Source: Eutreptiella sp. 'Long Island Sound 2002'
Taxonomy: Eukaryota > Euglenozoa > Euglenophyceae > Eutreptiales > Eutreptiaceae
Direction of reading: 5' to 3'
DNA: 64,000 nucleotides
NCBI GenBank assembly: GCA_964036045.1
Contig: OZ038380.1
Coordinates: forward strand, 170,134,245 to 170,198,244
A program made the translations under genes and the position numbers. This document shows positions 45,201 through 53,335 of this stretch, in pieces. Each line of letters begins with the position of its first letter. The first letter of the stretch is position 1. The notes beneath the pieces were generated by a model. It saw nothing but the letters and a program-made list of their open reading frames with translations. It did no database searches and was not told the origin of the DNA.

Positions 45201-47991
45201 AAGACGATGGATCATCCTTAAATTTGGGCTGTGTGTTATAACTATTCCCAGACTTTGTGAGACCTGTACAATCCGTAGAAACTTCTTGCACATATTTCCA
45301 GTACCCAGCTCCGTTCAGCTTGGCGGACTCTCGCTGCTGAATGATAGCCCTCATGGGCGTTGGCACAGGTTGGCATGGCTTCAATCGGCGTACACCATGA
45401 CTAAGTTGTGGGCGTTGTGCCGATGGATAGCCCCTGTACCTTCTCGGGAATCGGTGATACGGATAGCGGGTGTTCTGGAAGATTTCATTGGCATAGGCCC
45501 CACAGCAGAGCCCTTGCGAAGCAAAGCCGTGCCTTACAAGCAACTGCCGGATGGCAATGATGACATCATACGGTTGATGCTCCACCTCAATCACAATCAC
45601 ATCCACTGCAATATCCCAATCCATCGTTTCTAACAGCTTCAATTCGTAGCCCTCAACATCAATGCTGAAGAAATCGATGTGATCAATGCCATGTTGCTTC
45701 AACATGGCACCGATGCGCTTGCATGGCACCTCAATGCTTCCGCCCTGCATCCTGCTGTGTTGTGTAAACTTGTCCCCAAAATCGCCTATGACCCCAGCCG
45801 AGGCTGAGCACTTCTTCGCATACGTCACAGTACCATTGTCGGCATCACAAACTGCTGACTGCACCTTCACTGTGGATGTGCCTGGTCGGTTGGCATCCAG
45901 CCGAGGCCAGAACTCCGGGCATCCCTCAATCAAGACCCCACTCCAGTGCAAATTCTTTTCAAAAGCAAGAGTGTTGGAATACAATACACCATCGAGAGCA
46001 CCCACTTCCACAAACACTCCATGAGTCACAGCCCCTTTCCTGGGGTCATGGAAGAACTCGTCAAAGACAATCTTGTCCTCTCCTTGCTGACTTCTCCACG
46101 ACCAAGACGATGGATCATCCTTAAATTTGGGCTGTGTGTTATAACTATTCCCAGACTTTGTGAGACCTGTACAATCCGTAGAAACTTCTTGCACATATTT
46201 CCAGTACCCAGCTCCGTTCAGCTTGGCGGACTCCCGCTGCTGAATGATAGCCCTCATGGGCGTTGGCACAGGTTGGCATGGCTTCAATCGGCGTACACCA
46301 TGACTAACTTGCGGGCGTTGTGCCGATGGATAGCCCCTGTACCTTCTCGGGAATCGGTGATACGGATAGCGGGTGTTCTGGAAGATTTCATTGGCATAGG
46401 CCCCACAGCAGAGCCCTTGCGAAGCAAAGCCGTGCCTTACAAGCAACTGCCGGATGGCAATGATGACATCATACGGTTGATGCTCCACCTCAATCACAAT
46501 CACATCCACTGCAATATCCCAATCCATCGTTTCTAACAGCTTCAATTCGTAGCCCTCAACATCAATGCTGAAGAAATCGATGTGATCAATGCCATGTTGC
46601 TTCAACATGGCACCGATGCGCTTGCATGGCACCTCGATGCTTCCGCCCTGCATCCTGCTGTGTTGTGTGAACTTGTCCCCAAAATCGCCTATGACCCCAG
46701 CCGAGGCTGAGCACTTCTTCGCATACGTCACAGTACCATTGTCGGCATCACAAACTGCTGACTGCACCTTCACTGTAGATGTGCCTGGTCGGTTGGCATC
46801 CAGCCGAGGCCAGAACTCCGGGCATCCCTCAATCAAGACCCCACTCCAGTGCAAATTCTTTTCAAAAGCAAGAGTGTTGGAATACAATACACCATCGAGA
46901 GCACCCACTTCCACAAACACTCCATGAGTCACAGCCCCTTTCCTGGGGTCATGGAAGAACTCGTCAAAGACAACCTTGTCCTCTCCTTGCTGACTTCTCC
47001 ACGACCAAGACGATGGATCATCCTTAAATTTGGGCTGTGTGTTATAACTATTCCCAGACTTTGTGAGACCTGTACAATCCGTAGAAACTTCTTGCACATA
47101 TTTCCAGTACCCAGCTCCGTTCAGCTTGGCGGACTCTCGCTGCTGAATGATAGCCCTCATGGGCGTTGGCACAGGTTGGCATGGCTTCAATCGGCGTACA
47201 CCATGACTAACTTGCGGGCGTTGTGCTGATGGATAGCCCCTGTACCTTCTCGGGAATCGGTTATACGGATAGCGGGTGTTCTGGAAGATTTCATTGGCAT
47301 AGGCCCCACAGCAGAGCCCTTGCGAAGCAAAGCCGTGCCTTACAAGCAACTGCCGGATGGCAATGATGACATCATACGGTTGATGCTCCACCTCAATCAC
47401 AATCACATCCACTGCAATATCCCAATCCATCGTTTCTAACAGCTTCAATTCGTAGCCCTCAACATCAATGCTGAAGAAATCGATGTGATCAATGCCATGT
47501 TGCTTCAACATGGCACCGATGCGCTTGCATGGCACCTCGATGCTTCCGCCCTGCATCCTGCTGTGTTGTGTGAACTTGTCCCCAAAATCGCCTATGACCC
47601 CAGCCGAGGCTGAGCACTTCTTCGCATACGTCACAGTACCATTGTCGGCATCACAAACTGCTGACTGCACCTTCACTGTAGATGTGCCTGGTCGGTTGGC
47701 ATCCAGCCGAGGCCAGAACTCCGGGCATCCCTCAATCAAGACCCCACTCCAGTGCAAATTCTTTTCAAAAGCAAGAGTGTTGGAATACAATACACCATCG
47801 AGAGCACCCACTTCCACAAACACTCCATGAGTCACAGCCCCTTTCCTGGGGTCATGGAAGAACTCGTCAAAGACAATCTTGTCCTCTCCTTGCTGACTTC
47901 TCCACAACCAAGACGATGGATCGATCGGACTCTCTGCAGCTCTGGCTGTGATAACAAGCATCCATACCCACAACCAGATTTGTCTGTGCAT
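36205..47991 (-). CDS. Giant secretory protein of 13 tandem FkbM-type methyltransferase domains
   Basis: A single 3,928-residue frame without introns. Residues 1-18 (MHRQIWLWVWMLVITARA) form a signal peptide, with cleavage likely near ARA-AES. From residue 25, a 301-residue unit repeats 13 times. Each unit has the FkbM SAM-binding motif FVEVGALDGVLYSNTLAFE (58-76 in unit 1) and the family signature FFSIDVEGYELKLLE (172-186), a possible N-glycosylation site DNGT, several Cys, and a basic linker (RFPRRYRGYP...VRRLKP). FkbM enzymes are SAM-dependent methyltransferases, often O-methylating sugars or polyketides; the target here is unknown. Units differ at only a few residues (SSWSW/SSWLW, DKIV/DKVV, YNRF/YHRF, PMRA/PVRA). 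The last unit ends SRDCTGLTMSAQGV before TAA. No transmembrane segment or ER-retention signal is seen. The start Met at 47,991 directly precedes the signal peptide. Confidence 0.9.
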   Translation of the reverse strand: MHRQIWLWVWMLVITARAAESPIDPSSWLWRSQQGEDKIVFDEFFHDPRKGAVTHGVFVEVGALDGVLYSNTLAFEKNLHWSGVLIEGCPEFWPRLDANRPGTSTVKVQSAVCDADNGTVTYAKKCSASAGVIGDFGDKFTQHSRMQGGSIEVPCKRIGAMLKQHGIDHIDFFSIDVEGYELKLLETMDWDIAVDVIVIEVEHQPYDVIIAIRQLLVRHGFASQGLCCGAYANEIFQNTRYPYNRFPRRYRGYPSAQRPQVSHGVRRLKPCQPVPTPMRAIIQQRESAKLNGAGYWKYVQEVSTDCTGLTKSGNSYNTQPKFKDDPSSWSWRSQQGEDKVVFDEFFHDPRKGAVTHGVFVEVGALDGVLYSNTLAFEKNLHWSGVLIEGCPEFWPRLDANRPGTSTVKVQSAVCDADNGTVTYAKKCSASAGVIGDFGDKFTQHSRMQGGSIEVPCKRIGAMLKQHGIDHIDFFSIDVEGYELKLLETMDWDIAVDVIVIEVEHQPYDVIIAIRQLLVRHGFASQGLCCGAYANEIFQNTRYPYHRFPRRYRGYPSAQRPQVSHGVRRLKPCQPVPTPMRAIIQQRESAKLNGAGYWKYVQEVSTDCTGLTKSGNSYNTQPKFKDDPSSWSWRSQQGEDKIVFDEFFHDPRKGAVTHGVFVEVGALDGVLYSNTLAFEKNLHWSGVLIEGCPEFWPRLDANRPGTSTVKVQSAVCDADNGTVTYAKKCSASAGVIGDFGDKFTQHSRMQGGSIEVPCKRIGAMLKQHGIDHIDFFSIDVEGYELKLLETMDWDIAVDVIVIEVEHQPYDVIIAIRQLLVRHGFASQGLCCGAYANEIFQNTRYPYHRFPRRYRGYPSAQRPQLSHGVRRLKPCQPVPTPMRAIIQQRESAKLNGAGYWKYVQEVSTDCTGLTKSGNSYNTQPKFKDDPSSWSWRSQQGEDKVVFDEFFHDPRKGAVTHGVFVEVGALDGVLYSNTLAFEKNLHWSGVLIEGCPEFWPRLDANRPGTSTVKVQSAVCDADNGTVTYAKKCSASAGVIGDFGDKFTQHSRMQGGSIEVPCKRIGAMLKQHGIDHIDFFSIDVEGYELKLLETMDWDIAVDVIVIEVEHQPYDVIIAIRQLLVRHGFASQGLCCGAYANEIFQNTRYPYNRFPRRYRGYPSAQRPQVSHGVRRLKPCQPVPTPMRAIIQQRESAKLNGAGYWKYVQEVSTDCTGLTKSGNSYNTQPKFKDDPSSWSWRSQQGEDKVVFDEFFHDPRKGAVTHGVFVEVGALDGVLYSNTLAFEKNLHWSGVLIEGCPEFWPRLDANRPGTSTVKVQSAVCDADNGTVTYAKKCSASAGVIGDFGDKFTQHSRMQGGSIEVPCKRIGAMLKQHGIDHIDFFSIDVEGYELKLLETMDWDIAVDVIVIEVEHQPYDVIIAIRQLLVRHGFASQGLCCGAYANEIFQNTRYPYNRFPRRYRGYPSAQRPQVSHGVRRLKPCQPVPTPMRAIIQQRESAKLNGAGYWKYVQEVSTDCTGLTKSGNSYNTQPKFKDDPSSWLWRSQQGEDKIVFDEFFHDPRKGAVTHGVFVEVGALDGVLYSNTLAFEKNLHWSGVLIEGCPEFWPRLDANRPGTSTVKVQSAVCDADNGTVTYAKKCSASAGVIGDFGDKFTQHSRMQGGSIEVPCKRIGAMLKQHGIDHIDFFSIDVEGYELKLLETMDWDIAVDVIVIEVEHQPYDVIIAIRQLLVRHGFASQGLCCGAYANEIFQNTRYPYHRFPRRYRGYPSAQRPQVSHGVRRLKPCQPVPTPMRAIIQQRESAKLNGAGYWKYVQEVSRDCTGLTKSGNSYNTQPKFKDDPSSWSWRSQQGEDKIVFDEFFHDPRKGAVTHGVFVEVGALDGVLYSNTLAFEKNLHWSGVLIEGCPEFWPRLDANRPGTSTVKVQSAVCDADNGTVTYAKKCSASAGVIGDFGDKFTQHSRMQGGSIEVPCKRIGAMLKQHGIDHIDFFSIDVEGYELKLLETMDWDIAVDVIVIEVEHQPYDVIIAIRQLLVRHGFASQGLCCGAYANEIFQNTRYPYNRFPRRYRGYPSAQRPQVSHGVRRLKPCQPVPTPMRAIIQQRESAKLNGAGYWKYVQEVSTDCTGLTKSGNSYNTQPKFKDDPSSWLWRSQQGEDKIVFDEFFHDPRKGAVTHGVFVEVGALDGVLYSNTLAFEKNLHWSGVLIEGCPEFWPRLDANRPGTSTVKVQSAVCDADNGTVTYAKKCSASAGVIGDFGDKFTQHSRMQGGSIEVPCKRIGAMLKQHGIDHIDFFSIDVEGYELKLLETMDWDIAVDVIVIEVEHQPYDVIIAIRQLLVRHGFASQGLCCGAYANEIFQNTRYPYNRFPRRYRGYPSAQRPQVSHGVRRLKPCQPVPTPVRAIIQQRESAKLNGAGYWKYVQEVSTDCTGLTKSGNSYNTQPKFKDDPSSWSWRSQQGEDKIVFDEFFHDPRKGAVTHGVFVEVGALDGVLYSNTLAFEKNLHWSGVLIEGCPEFWPRLDANRPGTSTVKVQSAVCDADNGTVTYAKKCSASAGVIGDFGDKFTQHSRMQGGSIEVPCKRIGAMLKQHGIDHIDFFSIDVEGYELKLLETMDWDIAVDVIVIEVEHQPYDVIIAIRQLLVRHGFASQGLCCGAYANEIFQNTRYPYNRFPRRYRGYPSAQRPQVSHGVRRLKPCQPVPTPMRAIIQQRESAKLNGAGYWKYVQEVSTDCTGLTKSGNSYNTQPKFKDDPSSWLWRSQQGEDKIVFDEFFHDPRKGAVTHGVFVEVGALDGVLYSNTLAFEKNLHWSGVLIEGCPEFWPRLDANRPGTSTVKVQSAVCDADNGTVTYAKKCSASAGVIGDFGDKFTQHSRMQGGSIEVPCKRIGAMLKQHGIDHIDFFSIDVEGYELKLLETMDWDIAVDVIVIEVEHQPYDVIIAIRQLLVRHGFASQGLCCGAYANEIFQNTRYPYNRFPRRYRGYPSAQRPQVSHGVRRLKPCQPVPTPVRAIIQQRESAKLNGAGYWKYVQEVSTDCTGLTKSGNSYNTQPKFKDDPSSWSWRSQQGEDKIVFDEFFHDPRKGAVTHGVFVEVGALDGVLYSNTLAFEKNLHWSGVLIEGCPEFWPRLDANRPGTSTVKVQSAVCDADNGTVTYAKKCSASAGVIGDFGDKFTQHSRMQGGSIEVPCKRIGAMLKQHGIDHIDFFSIDVEGYELKLLETMDWDIAVDVIVIEVEHQPYDVIIAIRQLLVRHGFASQGLCCGAYANEIFQNTRYPYNRFPRRYRGYPSAQRPQVSHGVRRLKPCQPVPTPMRAIIQQRESAKLNGAGYWKYVQEVSTDCTGLTKSGNSYNTQPKFKDDPSSWLWRSQQGEDKIVFDEFFHDPRKGAVTHGVFVEVGALDGVLYSNTLAFEKNLHWSGVLIEGCPEFWPRLDANRPGTSTVKVQSAVCDADNGTVTYAKKCSASAGVIGDFGDKFTQHSRMQGGSIEVPCKRIGAMLKQHGIDHIDFFSIDVEGYELKLLETMDWDIAVDVIVIEVEHQPYDVIIAIRQLLVRHGFASQGLCCGAYANEIFQNTRYPYNRFPRRYRGYPSAQRPQVSHGVRRLKPCQPVPTPMRAIIQQRESAKLNGAGYWKYVQEVSTDCTGLTKSGNSYNTQPKFKDDPSSWSWRSQQGEDKIVFDEFFHDPRKGAVTHGVFVEVGALDGVLYSNTLAFEKNLHWSGVLIEGCPEFWPRLDANRPGTSTVKVQSAVCDADNGTVTYAKKCSASAGVIGDFGDKFTQHSRMQGGSIEVPCKRIGAMLKQHGIDHIDFFSIDVEGYELKLLETMDWDIAVDVIVIEVEHQPYDVIIAIRQLLVRHGFASQGLCCGAYANEIFQNTRYPYNRFPRRYRGYPSAQRPQVSHGVRRLKPCQPVPTPMRAIIQQRESAKLNGAGYWKYVQEVSRDCTGLTMSAQGV
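36220..47929 (-). repeat. 903-bp coding tandem array, 13 units, partly dimeric (1,806 bp)
   Basis: Adjacent units are nearly identical at DNA level and all are in phase (903 = 3 x 301). The boundaries are sharp: left of 36,220 (AGACATTGTGAG) and right of 47,929 (GATGGATC then GATCGG) the similarity stops. Marker bases alternate between neighbours from about 37.1 to 44.3 kb: CACGACC/CACAACC, ACTCCCGC/ACTCTCGC and CCTCGATG/CCTCAATG. The rare CACGGGCG variant occurs at 39,031 and 40,837, exactly 1,806 bp apart. This is the pattern left by unequal exchange of two-unit blocks. Confidence 0.97.
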
Positions 47992-48229
47992 GGTACTGCA
48001 CCTGTGTGTTGGTATTCCAAAGCCGATCTACAGGGACCCATGGCCAACGTGGAAGCTGCATTGATCTGCAGACGGCAGCAGAAAAGAAACCATCCTGCAT
48101 TGATGTGGTGAATAACAGTCATAGAGGGGTCTTGCAATGTGCAGGTGTGCCATGTTTGCAAGTATGGGATGTGCGTCATGTGCAGGCAACCTGTGCATAG
48201 CACAGAGAGAAAATCAGAAGCGGCTACTT
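47992..48229 (-). promoter_or_regulatory. Upstream region of the FkbM array gene
   Basis: About 240 bp between the start codon and the satellite-like block, which must hold the 5' UTR and perhaps the core promoter. I do not see a convincing TATA box or initiator. Listed as the only candidate space. Confidence 0.25.
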
Positions 48230-49072
48230 AAGCCCGCGGCCTGAGGGGCCGAAATCTGAGATGAATGGCTGTATAATCCCCACCTTCTCGGGGACCCCTA
48301 GTGGTCAACACGGGCAGAAAAGTAGTCGTGACTAATTATGCCCGCCGTCTCAAGGGGCCAAATGAAAATTGAAAAACGGCAACGTAATCCCTTCCTTCTT
48401 GGGCGTACCCAGTGCTCAACATGAGGAGAAAATCAGAATGGGCCCACAGGTGGGCAAGATGGCTACATGGCCCTACCTGCTCGGGGTCCTTGATGCTCGG
48501 TACGGGGAGAAAATCAGAAGTGGCCTACATGCAGACAAAGATGGCTTCGTAACCTCTGCCTTCTCAGGGGTCCCTAGTGCCCAAAATCAGGGAAGAAAAT
48601 CAGAAGTGGCCACTTAAGCTCGCTGTCCCACGGGCCCAAATCTGAGAAAAATGGCTACATAACTCTTGCCTTCTGGGAGGTCCTGAGTGCTCAGCATGGA
48701 GAGAAAATCAGATGTGGCCCACATGTGGGCAAAGATGGTTACATAACCGCTTCATAGTCGGGGGTTCCCGATGCTCAGCTCGGGAAAAACATCACCCATG
48801 GCCCACATGTGGGCACGATGGCTACATAACCCCTGCCTTCTCGGCGGTCCCTAGTGAGAAAATCAGAAGTGGCCCACTTGTGGGCAACATGAACGCTGCC
48901 TTCCCGAGGGTCCCTAGTGATCAAAATGGGGGGGGGGGGGATCAGCGGTGGGCACATGTGGGCAAGATGGCCGCATAACATCTCCCATCTCCCTAGGTCC
49001 CGTGGTCCCAGCAGGAAGGGGGGGGGGGGGGGATAGAAATGGCCCAATTGTGGGCAAGATGGCTGGATTGAC
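48230..49072 (+). repeat. Degenerate satellite-like block 1
   Basis: Seven or more imperfect units of about 85-125 bp with the core GCCCACATGTGGGCAAGATG, GCTACATAACCCCTGCC, TTCTCGGGGGTCCCTAGTGC, TCAGCACGGGGAGAAAATCA, GAAGTGG. GCCCACATGTGGGC is a perfect 14-bp palindrome repeated through the block. G-tracts are embedded at 48,927 and 49,019. No coding frame is sustained. Confidence 0.9.
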
Positions 49073-49620
49073 TGCAGAAGTTCATAGAGTACTCAAGACC
49101 GTTCTTGGAAACATGGGCGGCTCCGGCACATGATACAGTGGATCCCCGCAATGTGGGGCACGTGGCAAAGACCTAGAGTTCATACGCGTATACCAGAGAG
49201 CTCTCTAGTGCGCTAGGCGACCGCCACGCCCGTAGGCAACCTGTAAAGTGAGTAACCGCATGGTTTGCAAAAGCGGAGCACAAGAATACTGCAACACAAC
49301 TGCAACAGAATACGGTCCCTTAACCGGGCTGACATTGCAGAGGGGCGCCTTGAGCTGTAAGTGCCGGATACTGTAGCGGCGAGGGAGGGGAACAGTATGG
49401 AGGCTACCTTGCAGGCATCGCCGCAGACCCCGAGGGGTCACAGCATCGGCTATTGAGCTGCCGACACGGGTCCTGTAGGGTAACAGCCACGTTTCCGACG
49501 TTGCCTGCCTGGAGCATTGTCCGGAGGCATGTGCCTAGTATGCTTGGTCTAGTGCGGCACTGGTGCTTGGGGAAAGGTGATTCCACCCTATGGTCCGTGC
49601 GTTATGACGCCCACAACCGG
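49073..49620. other. Unassigned insert between satellite blocks
   Basis: About 550 bp not matching the satellite core. Short frames only, with no motif recognised and no terminal repeats found. It may be a fragment of a mobile element. Confidence 0.4.
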
Positions 49621-50665
49621 CCCATCACGGAATTGTGGCAATTGTCGGCAAGATGGCCCCATAACCCTTGCCTTCTTGGGCACCCCCAGTGCTCAACATT
49701 GGGAGGACCTCACAGGTGGCCAACACTTGGTAACCTCTACTTTCTTGGGGCTCCCCAATGCTCAGCATGGGGAGAAAAGCGAGAATGGCCCAGTTTTCGT
49801 CCCGAGGGCCCAAATTTGGAAAAGAGGCTACATAACCGCTTCCTTCTTGGCCGTAGTGCCAAATATGGGGAGATACAATCAATACTATCCCACAGGCAAG
49901 ATGGCTACATAACCTCTGCCTTCTTGGGCATCCCTAGTGCTTGGCATGGGGTGTACCTTAGAGGTGGCCGACATGTGGGCAAGATGAACACTGCTTTTAC
50001 GAGTGCCCCCAGTGCTCAATAGGGGGAGAAAATCAGAGGTGGCCCCCATGAGAGAAAAATGGCCCCTTCCTTCTAGGGGGTCTTGAGTCCTCACAAGGGG
50101 GGGAAAATAAGAAGGCGCTACTGAACTCCGCCGTGTCAAGGCCAAAATCTGGGAACATGGCTGCATAACCCCTTCCTTCTTGGGGGTTCCTAGTGCTCAG
50201 TACGGGGAGAACATCGGGGGTGGCCCACACTTGGGCAAGATGGCTCCATAACCCCTGCCTTCTTGGGGGTCCGTAGTGGTCGGCACGGGGAGACAATCAT
50301 AAGTGGCCCACATGTGGGCATCATCGCCACCTAACCCTTGCCTTTTCCAGGGAGCTTAGTACTTAGCATGGGGAGGAGATCACAGGTAGCTATATGACCC
50401 CTGCCTTCTCGGAAGTCCCTAGTGCTCAGCACGGCAGAATATGGGCAAAGATGGCTACATGAACCTTGCTTTTTCTGGGGTCCTAAATGCCGAGCACGGG
50501 GAGAGAATCAGAAGTGGCAACTTCAGCTCGTTGTCTCGCGGGTCCAAATTTGAGGAAAATGGCAACATAACCCCAACCTTCTCGGGGTCCCTAGTGCTCA
50601 GCACAGGGAGAAAATCGGAACTTGCCCACATGTGGGCAAAGATGGCTACATAACCCTCGCCTTTT
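49621..50665 (+). repeat. Degenerate satellite-like block 2
   Basis: The same family resumes (AAGATGGC, CATAACC, CCTTGCCTTCTTGGG, CCCCAGTGCTCAACATTGGG). About ten diverged units of variable length, several missing the CACATGTG palindrome. Confidence 0.9.
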
Positions 50666-51169
50666 TGTTTTGTATTCCGACACTGGTAAGTTCTGCCGAC
50701 AGGCAACAGTGTGTGTAGGAGCAATGGCCTAGGAGTATGTACAGTCAGAAAGGCTTAGCCACTGGAGTGTATACGGACGAGGTATTCCCCTAGAACCCAT
50801 GGAATCCAGCGGGGGCGCCTGCCCATTTAATACTGCACATTGTATGCAGGAGGTGAGACCTGCCACGACCCTGGGGGTCCACACCTGAACTGAAGAAATT
50901 GACGGAAAGACAAAACAAAAGAAAACTAGGGCATGAAACACAGGAAGTAATCGCACGGAGTTGAAAAACTCACATGTTTCTTGAACTGCACACGGGGGTG
51001 GCCTCATGAAGGTCAAGTCGCACCCCACGGCGACCCAGTTGGTTGTATGACAGAATCATCACATGACTCCTAGACAGATGATCCTGTGAGCTGAATAACA
51101 TGGGAGGGGTGCACGTCAGTGCGTCGCCTCTTTGGTGTATGTGGGTCGGTGCCTTGCGAGCGGCGGCGT
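50666..51169. other. Unassigned DNA between satellite and LINE relic
   Basis: A minus frame of 99 codons (50,729-51,028) lies on the same strand as the following retroelement-like frames and may be part of it, but no motif is clear. Confidence 0.35.
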
Positions 51170-52040
51170 TTCAGTGGCAGCACCGGGAGCTGTGCCCTCT
51201 ATGCTTCCAGGTATTTTTTTCTTTCACGCCAGGGCACCTCCTCCCAGTGTTTTGTGAGGGTGGCCCGGTGGACCCACCGTTGGTCCACATGATAAGCTGT
51301 GTGCGCACCAGCACTCTGAAAAATAGGCACGCCGCAAAGATGCCGCTTCTTCCCACAAAGCCCGGGTAAAGGATAGTAATACATCTTGCCACATAGCAAA
51401 TGTGTCACGGGCAGCCCTTCGAGGAAACATGGTAAAAATCCTCCACAGAGGTCATCGACCTACGAAGCCAGTGTTCATGCCCTCGCACATAGTACACACA
51501 CATCGTTGCCCACGCCACGTAATTTCTGGTAAGACACCGAGACCATATGCAGGGCGGCCCCGCCCATAGTAGAGACTTGTCCTGGGTATACTCCCCGCAA
51601 CACGTGGATCAAGGAGTGTGTTGATGTGTGCGACGGGGTAAAGGAATAGAAAGCAAGCAGGTTTGTGGCCATCCTCTCTTTGCGGTGGGGAGTACGGCTG
51701 CAAAAGGAGCCAGTCCACCCGTTCCTCTGGAGGCCGGGCCGGGCGCCTGCGTCCCGGGGGTTTTTTCTTTGGCATAGGGGCCCGGTAGTGTACCTGTGAG
51801 CGCAGAGTGCTGTCGCTTGGATTGGGCTGGACCGCTCGGCGGCGGAGGGCAGTGTACCACACCGGAGTGCTATGAGACGGGGTATGCTTTGTGTTGTCCG
51901 CCACCTTGGGGGGCATAGGGAGGGACTGACGCATGAGTATGACAGCATGGGCCATGTGGTACTGATGCCAGGCGGCTCTATATCTAAGTGCGTGCAGCCT
52001 GTCACGGGGTACAGTGTCAATGAAGGACTGTGGGACACGC
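51170..52040 (-). pseudogene. Possible LINE relic (zinc-knuckle region downstream of reverse transcriptase)
   Basis: Overlapping minus frames give pieces such as RGQRCVCTMCEGMNTGFVGR (C-x2-C), then RRAARDTFAMWQDVLLSFTR and ALWEEAASLRRAYFSECW. The layout (a C-x2-C, a later W-x-D/V helix and Trp-rich segments) resembles the zf-RVT region found between reverse transcriptase and RNase H in non-LTR elements. There are several frame breaks. The catalytic reverse transcriptase motif (F/Y-x-D-D) was not found. The call is tentative. Confidence 0.3.
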
Positions 52041-52629
52041 CGTTTGGAGATGTGGTCTAAGTCCTCTGCGGAGGCCGTAGAAACCTAGTATTGGGCTAAA
52101 TCACTCCAGGTGTCCCATGTGCGTAACCCTACATAACCCTCGCCTTTTAGGAGGTCCGCAATGCGGTGCACGAGGAATAATAAGAAGTGCCCACTTAGGG
52201 GGAATCCTTGCACTGCGCACGCACTACGCATGGAGTGCACACGCATTGTGCGCTACCCTTAGACTAGATTCGCCCCAAAGAGCCCCCAAATACGCCCCTT
52301 CCATACACCCTTAAAATCAGGCGACTCCAACTATCCTAGCCCTGGGGGGGCAAAGTAGCCGAGGGGTACAAAAATTGCAATCTGACATTGAAACCATTCC
52401 CCCTTTTTTTCAGTGAAAAATGTTGCACTCAAGCTTGATGAGTTTTACTTCACTAAAGCTGGTGTGTGTTGGAATTCCTTGTACCTAAACATGGTGTTCT
52501 GACACAATATCACACAATGATGTCACCCATCTAACATCAACGTCACACGTGCATGCCACACTCTTCATCTTCTCTTCAAAATCCCTGTTGGTTGAGTAGT
52601 GGAGGGACCGATGGAATATGTGTCAATAT
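52041..52629. other. No supported gene; short satellite fragment at about 52,120-52,200
   Basis: CTACATAACCCTCGCCTTTT, AGGAGGTCCGCAATGC shows one satellite-family unit. The rest has no recognisable structure. Confidence 0.5.
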
Positions 52630-53335
52630 GGCTACATAGCCCCTACCTGCTCAGGGTCCAAATGGTGGGGAGCAATCAAGTTAGAAAGGAGTGGATGTAG
52701 TGGAAATGAGCACAAAATGTGCGAAAAGGGGTGGAAATGGGTGGAATTGGGTGAAACCGCCATATGCCCAATGTGGAAGAAGCATCAAAATCTGCTAGCA
52801 AGCAACAATGAGAGCCGGAGTGTCACAAAGTACGGGTTTCTAGTACGGCGGAATGCCCAAATAGTTGCACCGCGCGCACATCGCGCTTCAGGCCGCCATC
52901 TCGGGGGCCCAACTCGAGAAAAATGGCTACAGACTCGTTGCCTTGTCGAGAGTCCCGAGTGCAAGGCAACGGGGGGTTTCAGAATTGCCCCACAAGCCGG
53001 CAAGATGGCTGCATAACCCCTTGCCTTTGCGGGGGTTGCCACTGTTCAGCGCGGGGAGGAAATCAGAAATGCCCCACATGTGGGCAAAGATGGATACATG
53101 AACCTTGCTTTCTGAGGGGTCCCCAATGCCGGACATGGGGAGAAAATCAGAAGTGGCTACTGAAGCCTGCCGTCTCTGTGGACCAAATATGGGGAAAATC
53201 ACTACATAACCGCTGCCTTCTAGGGGTCCCCATAGCTCAGCACAGGGAAAAACCCGAAATGGCCCACATGTGGGGGAGGTGGCCACATAACCCTGCTTTC
53301 TCTTCTCGGGGGTCCCCAGTGCTCAGCACAAGGAC
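52630..53335 (+). repeat. Degenerate satellite-like block 3, starting with the longer dispersed repeat
   Basis: Positions 52,630-52,888 match 7,240-7,500. Then come about five satellite units (AAGATGGCTGCATAACCCC, GCTACTGAAGCC, CCACATGTGGG). The association of the two segments suggests they belong to one larger repeat element. Confidence 0.88.

Noticed and set aside
36656-47830. Thirteen sets of plus-strand frames of 82-196 codons across the FkbM array
   Set aside because: They are exact antisense shadows repeating every 903 bp; the minus frame has a signal peptide, family motifs and unbroken length.
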